Below, one piece after another: positions 20,514 through 25,800 of a DNA stretch of 25,800 bases. The stretch spans positions 1 through 25,800 of the forward strand of contig JNEM01011998.1 in NCBI GenBank assembly GCA_000697335.1. Direction: 5' to 3'. Every line of letters starts with the position of its first letter. Within the stretch, counting starts at the first letter, position 1. The stretch comes from Conidiobolus incongruus B7586 (Eukaryota > Entomophthoromycota > Entomophthoromycetes > Entomophthorales > Conidiobolaceae). The position numbers and the translations under genes were made by a program. The notes under the pieces are model-generated. The model saw only the letters and a list, made by a program, of their open reading frames with translations, had not been told where the DNA came from and made no database searches.

Positions 20514-23500
20514 TTAAGATTTTAAAATATTTTGCAAAGCTTCGTTCACCAATTGAACGGATGGATGATTGCTAGGTTTGATGCTAACGGAGCACGAAGT
20601 CACCGGAATTTGAGAGAATGTGAGTTCGACGAGGAAGAGGGTAGAGTCGTCGAGTTGGAGTGAAATGAATAAATAGTTCTAAACGAAATATATTAATTGA
20701 ATTGTAATATAAGTATATGAGGATGAATTACCTTGCCATCGATATTACGATCCGCAACAGTGAACACATTGTTTAGATGCAACTTATTCCTGAGTGCCTT
20801 GACACTGGGGATGGATGGGATGCCATACACCTCAAAGCGTCGTTCTTCCATATCGGACCACTGATGCCATTGGTTGAGGAAATCCGTTTGGTCTAGGCAG
20901 CCTTCTTCGCTGAAAAGTACATGCAATGAAACAGTGGTCTGCGTGTAGAATATTCCCAGGTTGGATTTGAATGCCAGTTGAAGTAGATTGGGAGGCGTGC
21001 AAGGTCCTGTGGGTCCATTGCGACTCAAGTTGACCACTACATCGTGACTTTGCATGGGAGCGAGAGGCGTTGGGACGTATAGAGGATCCTTCAGTGTGAT
21101 ACCGTATGGGTTCTTGTTGAATTGGAGGGCAAAGTCTGACAAGGGGACGTTGTTACGGTTGACGAGACGTAATTCCATTTGGATTTGACCTTTCCTACGA
21201 GCGAACGTGCCAAAAATCTCTAAACCTTGACTGGATTGAGCGTCTAACAATTTAGTCTTAGGAGCAACATAAGCAGTTTCCAAAGCCAAGTTATTCATAC
21301 TGTTGGATAAGAAATCGGATTGATTAACGTTAGGAGTTGTGAAAAGGGAAGTGGACCGGGGATCATTGTCAATCTTGGAATAACTGGAATGATCAATACC
21401 TAAGCCTATGTTAAACAAAACGTCAGACTATGATTATTTGAAAGTTATTCTAATACTTACCCAAATCGTTAATCAAATTCTGAGATTTGTCAAATGGAGT
21501 AGTATGACTTCTGATAGGATAAGAATTCAAGCTATTATCTCCCATTAACGAAGAGGAATTGTCAAATGGAGTGGAATTACTTCTGGAAGCAACAGAATTG
21601 AAGTTTGAACTGGACCCACCTATAGTATTAGATGAAAAGTCGGAAAGGAGATCGAAGTTGGATGTTGAGGAAGTGGTCATGGACTGAGATGCGTTGGCGG
21701 TGTAGAATGAGGAGTTGGAGGTAGTGTTGAAGTCGGAGAATGAATTGTAATTGGATTGGGAGAATTGGCCAGATTGAGAGTGGGATGCGAAGGGTGAGTT
21801 GGCATTGTTTGGTGTTAATGAAGGGTTTTGACCAAGGATCAAGGAATTGGAATTGGAGTCGTCATTCAAACCAAAAATACTCTTGCTGGTAGCATAGCCT
21901 GGGAACTGACTAGACTTATAGGGATCGTAAGGGGTAGCCATGTTGGCACCAGTAATGGATGACACAGAGTTGTAACCACTTTGGCCAAGTAAGTTGGATT
22001 CGTAAGAGATATTGGATTGGGCCATTTCAGAGTTGCCATAGTCCACAGTGGATGAAATTTGGCCCATTGGTGAGTCGAAATTACCATCATCAAATTCCAA
22101 AAGATCAACCATATGGTTGTTGCGAACAGGAGCAGCTGTATTGACATAGTCATTATTGAAAAAGTCATTATCCAAGTTGATATCATTGTTAAAGTTATTA
22201 GTATCAAAGGTTTGAGGGAATGTAGTTTGCTGTTCTTCAATGGGAGCTTGTTGAATTTGTTTTTGAGTAGGAGCAGATTGCTTGTCATTTTCATTATCTC
22301 CTTTATAAACCAAGCAGTATAAAACTTTAGATTGAATGAGATATCTAGGCTTAGCATTGGGGATAAATGACCCGGGAACTTTGTGATAAACAGAAGACAG
22401 GGTAGAAATATGAAATAAAAGTTCATCCAATAGTGTCTTTTCAATGTTTTCAGTTTCTGTAGAAATTTCAGGTTTCTCTGAGAGCACAATGGTTTTAGCG
22501 GCTGCTGGGTCAACGGACAAGAGACGCCAATAAATAAATCCTCGGTCTCTCAAATCGGGATTGTCTACTTCGTCGGTAGACCATTTCAACACTTTGGGGA
22601 CAAGATTTTGACCAGCTGTCGGTCTCTTGATAAATAATTTGACTACTGCTGTTAGTAGCGATAATTGTACTTCGGGTGTTTCTTCCAAAAAGTTTTCTAA
22701 GAAGCCATCCAAAATTTCATCAGAATTCTCGATACGATCGGCATATTGACCAAGAATCCAAATCATGGCAGCTTTAGCTTCGGGCTCGTCCAATGTATCT
22801 AGGTTTTCACATAATTTGCCAATGATACTTTCGTACTTGTTGGGATACTTTCTAAAGATGTCCTTGATGACGACAATACCTTCTTGAACAACATAATTAA
22901 CCTTAGTTTGAATTAGATCGAGTAAGGATGAGATACACTTCTGAGTAGCTGAGGGAATCTTGATGGCGAGACGTCCAATGGCTCTCACTGACTTTCTGAC
23001 GAAATCGACATCGACTTCTGAGGCGTATTCGACCAATTCGCTCAACACTTGATTCACATTTTCGGCAGTGGTCAGTCTGAAGATGATTTCCAATTTGGCT
23101 AACTTAACATAGATGGGATCGTTATATTTACAGAAGAACACCTTGATTTCGCCCTGAAGTATGGTTGGATGCTTTTGAATGATGAGTAAAATGTTACGAA
23201 GGACCACGTATTGTACTTCGGGACCGCTAGATAATAAAGTGACGAGAGGAGGTGACAGTTTTTTGGTAAAGTTTTTGACATCTTGTTCGTTCCCCATATA
23301 ATTCATCAGGTAAATAATCAATTTAATGGCATTTAACACAACGCTGGAGTTGGCATGCTGGAGACGAGGTGCAATACGTTCTGCTAACATTTCGGCATCT
23401 CCAGGCTCTTGGGGAACGACGTAAAGTAAAGTATCTAAGACGTAAGCTTGACCCCATTCCGAACATTCGTTCAAAGCAGCGATGAGTTTACTAGCAATGC

Positions 23501-24189
23501 GCATATTCAGTTGCAGTGTCAGATCGGGAGACCTTTCGGATATTTCGGCGAGAGATGACACAGCATTGGCAACGACAGCTGGATTGGGATCGAGTAAAAG
23601 GTCCTTAAGCATCGGGATAAAGCCCTCATCATTCACCAATTGACGATTGTGGATATACAATTTAGCAACACAAACGGCAGCGGTCTTTCTCACGTAGGGA
23701 TCTTGATCTTGTAAGCCTTGCCTCAAAGGTTCTATCAAACTCTCGGTAATCTTATCCACGTGAATATACCCCATAGTCCTAAGAGCCAAAGCCCTAATTA
23801 AGGGGTTGGGATCACTAGCATCTCTCAAAAAGTAGTGAGCAGCTTGGGCAGCCTGCTCGGGTTTGGATTTGGAATAGTTAATAAGGTACAAATACACCAT
23901 CTTTTTAATTTCTAGAATATTCAAATTCATACAACCCACCACATCTTGAAATAAACCGGACATATCGTTCCCCATAGTCATATTTGCTACTATTTTCTTT
24001 AAAGTAGTCTTCTTTTTGACGAATTTAGGATCTCTTTTATCTGAGTTTAACTCACTTCTAAGCTCCTGAATTTTACCTATAAAAATATGAGTCAATAACA
24101 TTTTAAAAGAAATAGTATGGATCATTATTAATAATATATATATATATCTTTTTATATTTACCTCTTTGAAAATATTTAGCATCCGACAT
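20514..24189 (-). CDS. AP-1/AP-2 clathrin adaptor beta subunit (beta-adaptin), 4 exons
   Basis: Minus-strand exons 24189-24162, 24076-21461, 21405-20732 and 20678-20514 give 3483 nt, 1160 residues. Introns are 85, 55 and 53 nt, GT-AG, and the frame is kept at each junction. The start [10 protein letters not shown] matches the MTDSKYF start of animal beta2; the tiny first exon covers only this. The trunk (about 1-590) is an alpha-solenoid with hallmark runs such as [15 protein letters not shown] and [15 protein letters not shown]. An Asn/Ser/Gln-rich hinge of about 290 residues follows, with a clathrin box LLEFD at about 668-672. The C-terminal appendage has [11 protein letters not shown] and ends [12 protein letters not shown], comparable to the YDSILKN end of human beta2. 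At 1160 residues it is longer than the usual ~940, mostly through the hinge. It links cargo sorting to clathrin at Golgi/endosome or plasma membrane. AP-1 versus AP-2, or a shared subunit, cannot be decided. Confidence 0.93.
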
Positions 24190-25689
24190 ATTTTAAATAT
24201 TCTTTTAATTATTTAAAAATTTAATATATCAATCCAATTATCAATTATTATAGATTTTATTAGAATCAAACTAACTAAAATATTTATAATTAATGTATAG
24301 ATATATAATTTAAGAATTATTTTTAGGTGAGAGGGAGAGTTGAATAAGTTCAACCTAAATATTGATTTTAGGTTAATATATATTTTTTTCACAGATAAGA
24401 ATTGTGAATTGAATTTTTGGGTTCAAAACGAGTCCATGAATATTAATTTGGTATCTAACTTTTGATTTTATGGGTAAACTTTTGGTTTTTTTTTGTGGTT
24501 GTCGAATTTTAATCCAAATTTCATGTTTTGTTACTGTTAATGGAATGGTATTTGAAATGCGTAATTATTCGATACTTCATAGAATATTGATAAGTAATTA
24601 ATATATTATAAGCTAATGATATTGAATGAATATTACTGTTTTGATATCACTCAATATATTTATTCAAAATTTAAAAAATTAGTTTAACTAAAAAAGTTAT
24701 TTTACCATTCATAATAATATTCTTTTCAATATTATAAAAAATAGTAAAAATAACTATTATTGAGTAAATATAATCAATGATCAATTCGTTGATATTAATA
24801 TAACACTTATAAAAATGAATACTTATATTTATCAATTAAAGAAACTTGAATCATATTCAATATATAAATAGTTCGTTTTTTATCAAATTTTGAGAGTTGA
24901 AACTATATTTTTAATATCTATAATATAATTTATATATCGATTTATAATAATTGATTAGATCATAATATATCCCAAAATATTCATTAAGCTTTGCTTTTTA
25001 ATGATAATTGTATATATGTTTATTAATATTCAAATAATGATGAGTGTATTAACCAAAATGATTTACAATTGCTAAAAAAGATTAATGAAATTTCATTACT
25101 TGTTGAAAATGATTTAACATATTTCATTTTTCTTTATCACAATGTCATCCCATTATTAATAATAAGTTTAAATTAGTTTAATAAGGTAAAAATTATAAAT
25201 GTTTTAAAGATATTTTATATACCATGATGATGATAATCAATTTAATATTTTAATTATATTAAAATGTTAATTTATTGTGAATACAATATTAAAACTATCT
25301 CAAGTTTGCGACATTTTAACATGATTTTTCAAAATTAAGATACTGGAATTAAACATTAAAATTTATTCAATTATTCATTTAATATTTTTACTACTTAAAG
25401 TTATTAAAAATAATTTTACAAAAAAAAATTTCAATCTATTAATCGATTATTAATTATATCAAATATGATTCGAATTCGAAAAAGCTCAATTGAAAATTAG
25501 CCAAATTTGAATATTTTGCCCAATTCTAGGAAATATAAATAATATTATGAGTCTAAAACATTTTTGATATATTATATTATCAATAAATAAAAATAGCAAC
25601 ATAATATAAGTCGATTACACATTTTAGATAATAAAAAAATTAATCAAAATATTTTATAATATAAAAAGTCATTTGCATTTTGCAATTAC
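24190..25689. other. Intergenic DNA upstream of the beta-adaptin gene
   Basis: About 1.5 kb without a supported gene. The part near the adaptin gene (24330-24560) is less AT-extreme and contains two overlapping hairpins (24339-24374). The rest is AT-rich and featureless. Confidence 0.5.
24339..24374. promoter_or_regulatory. Two overlapping inverted repeats upstream of the beta-adaptin gene
   Basis: GTTGAA at 24339-24344 pairs with TTCAAC at 24349-24354 across a 4-base loop. AACCTAAA at 24352-24359 pairs perfectly with TTTAGGTT at 24367-24374 across a 7-base loop. The two share bases 24352-24354, so they could form only alternatively. They lie 150-185 bases before the adaptin start codon. A regulatory role is only a possibility. 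Confidence 0.3.
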
Positions 25690-25800
25690 TCATTCGGTGT
25701 TTCCACTGGACTCTTGTGTAGTGGGAGCAGCTGGTTGAGCTGATGTGGAAGCAGCTTCTGAAATGGCGGCAGCCTTCTTCTCTTCCTTCTTTTCGGAGGG
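25690..25800 (-). CDS. 3' end of an unidentified gene (Lys/Glu/Ala-rich C-terminus), cut by the window edge
   Basis: The last 36 codons plus TGA stop (25690-25692) of a minus-strand gene running off the right edge. The readable residues begin PSEKKEEKKAAA and end TQESSGNTE: charged and Ala-rich, then Ser/Thr/Gln/Pro-rich, a typical disordered tail. GC content rises sharply compared with the flanking spacer and the frame stays open to the edge, which supports a real coding end. Nothing in it identifies the protein. Confidence 0.65.
   Translation of the reverse strand, partial: PSEKKEEKKAAAISEAASTSAQPAAPTTQESSGNTE

Noticed and set aside
24077-24182. Adaptin frame read straight through the region upstream of 24076
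   Set aside because: The sequence there is non-homologous and ends in a clean intron boundary; splicing to the exon at 24162-24189 restores the conserved MSDAKYF start.
1-25800. CRISPR array, bacterial operon or phage island
   Set aside because: There are no regularly spaced repeats, no ribosome binding sites and no prokaryotic gene spacing. Spliceosomal introns, a eukaryotic tRNA and adaptin show the DNA is eukaryotic nuclear.

Overview
The window looks like nuclear DNA of an AT-rich, early-diverging filamentous fungus. The evidence is a fungal/plant-type GH18 chitinase, a fungal class III (YqjM-like) Old Yellow Enzyme, a PTC6-like mitochondrial PP2C, a beta-adaptin with several small AT-rich introns (45-85 nt), and a mitochondrial complex I assembly factor. 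The last argues against complex-I-less yeasts and anaerobic chytrids. An entomophthoralean (Conidiobolus-like) fungus would fit, especially with rhodopsin-type receptor relics present, but this is inference from gene content, not a database match.

Layout. Bases 1-9138 are gene-poor and very AT-rich. They hold three decayed plus-strand copies of one seven-transmembrane receptor family (378-825, 4174-5065, 7194-8075) and one unrecognised coding relic (about 3323-3793). A compact, gene-bearing half follows: an NDUFAF5-like methyltransferase (9139-10128, +); a secreted GH18 chitinase with a very long proline-rich tail (11434-14025, +); a decayed piece of a Fanzor/TnpB-like nuclease gene (about 14401-14600, -) inside 2.8 kb of AT-rich DNA; a tRNA-Trp(CCA) (16823-16894, -) lying head to head with a four-exon mitochondrial PP2C phosphatase gene (17024-18645, +); an Old Yellow Enzyme (18853-20043, -), convergent with the phosphatase; and a four-exon AP-1/AP-2 beta-adaptin (20514-24189, -). 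The last 111 bases are the 3' end of another minus-strand gene.

The intact genes serve unrelated cellular tasks: complex I assembly, wall/chitin metabolism, mitochondrial dephosphorylation, flavin reductase activity and clathrin-coat sorting. They do not form an operon or cluster. The most unusual content is the receptor graveyard and the Fanzor-like relic. No intact novel system is visible.
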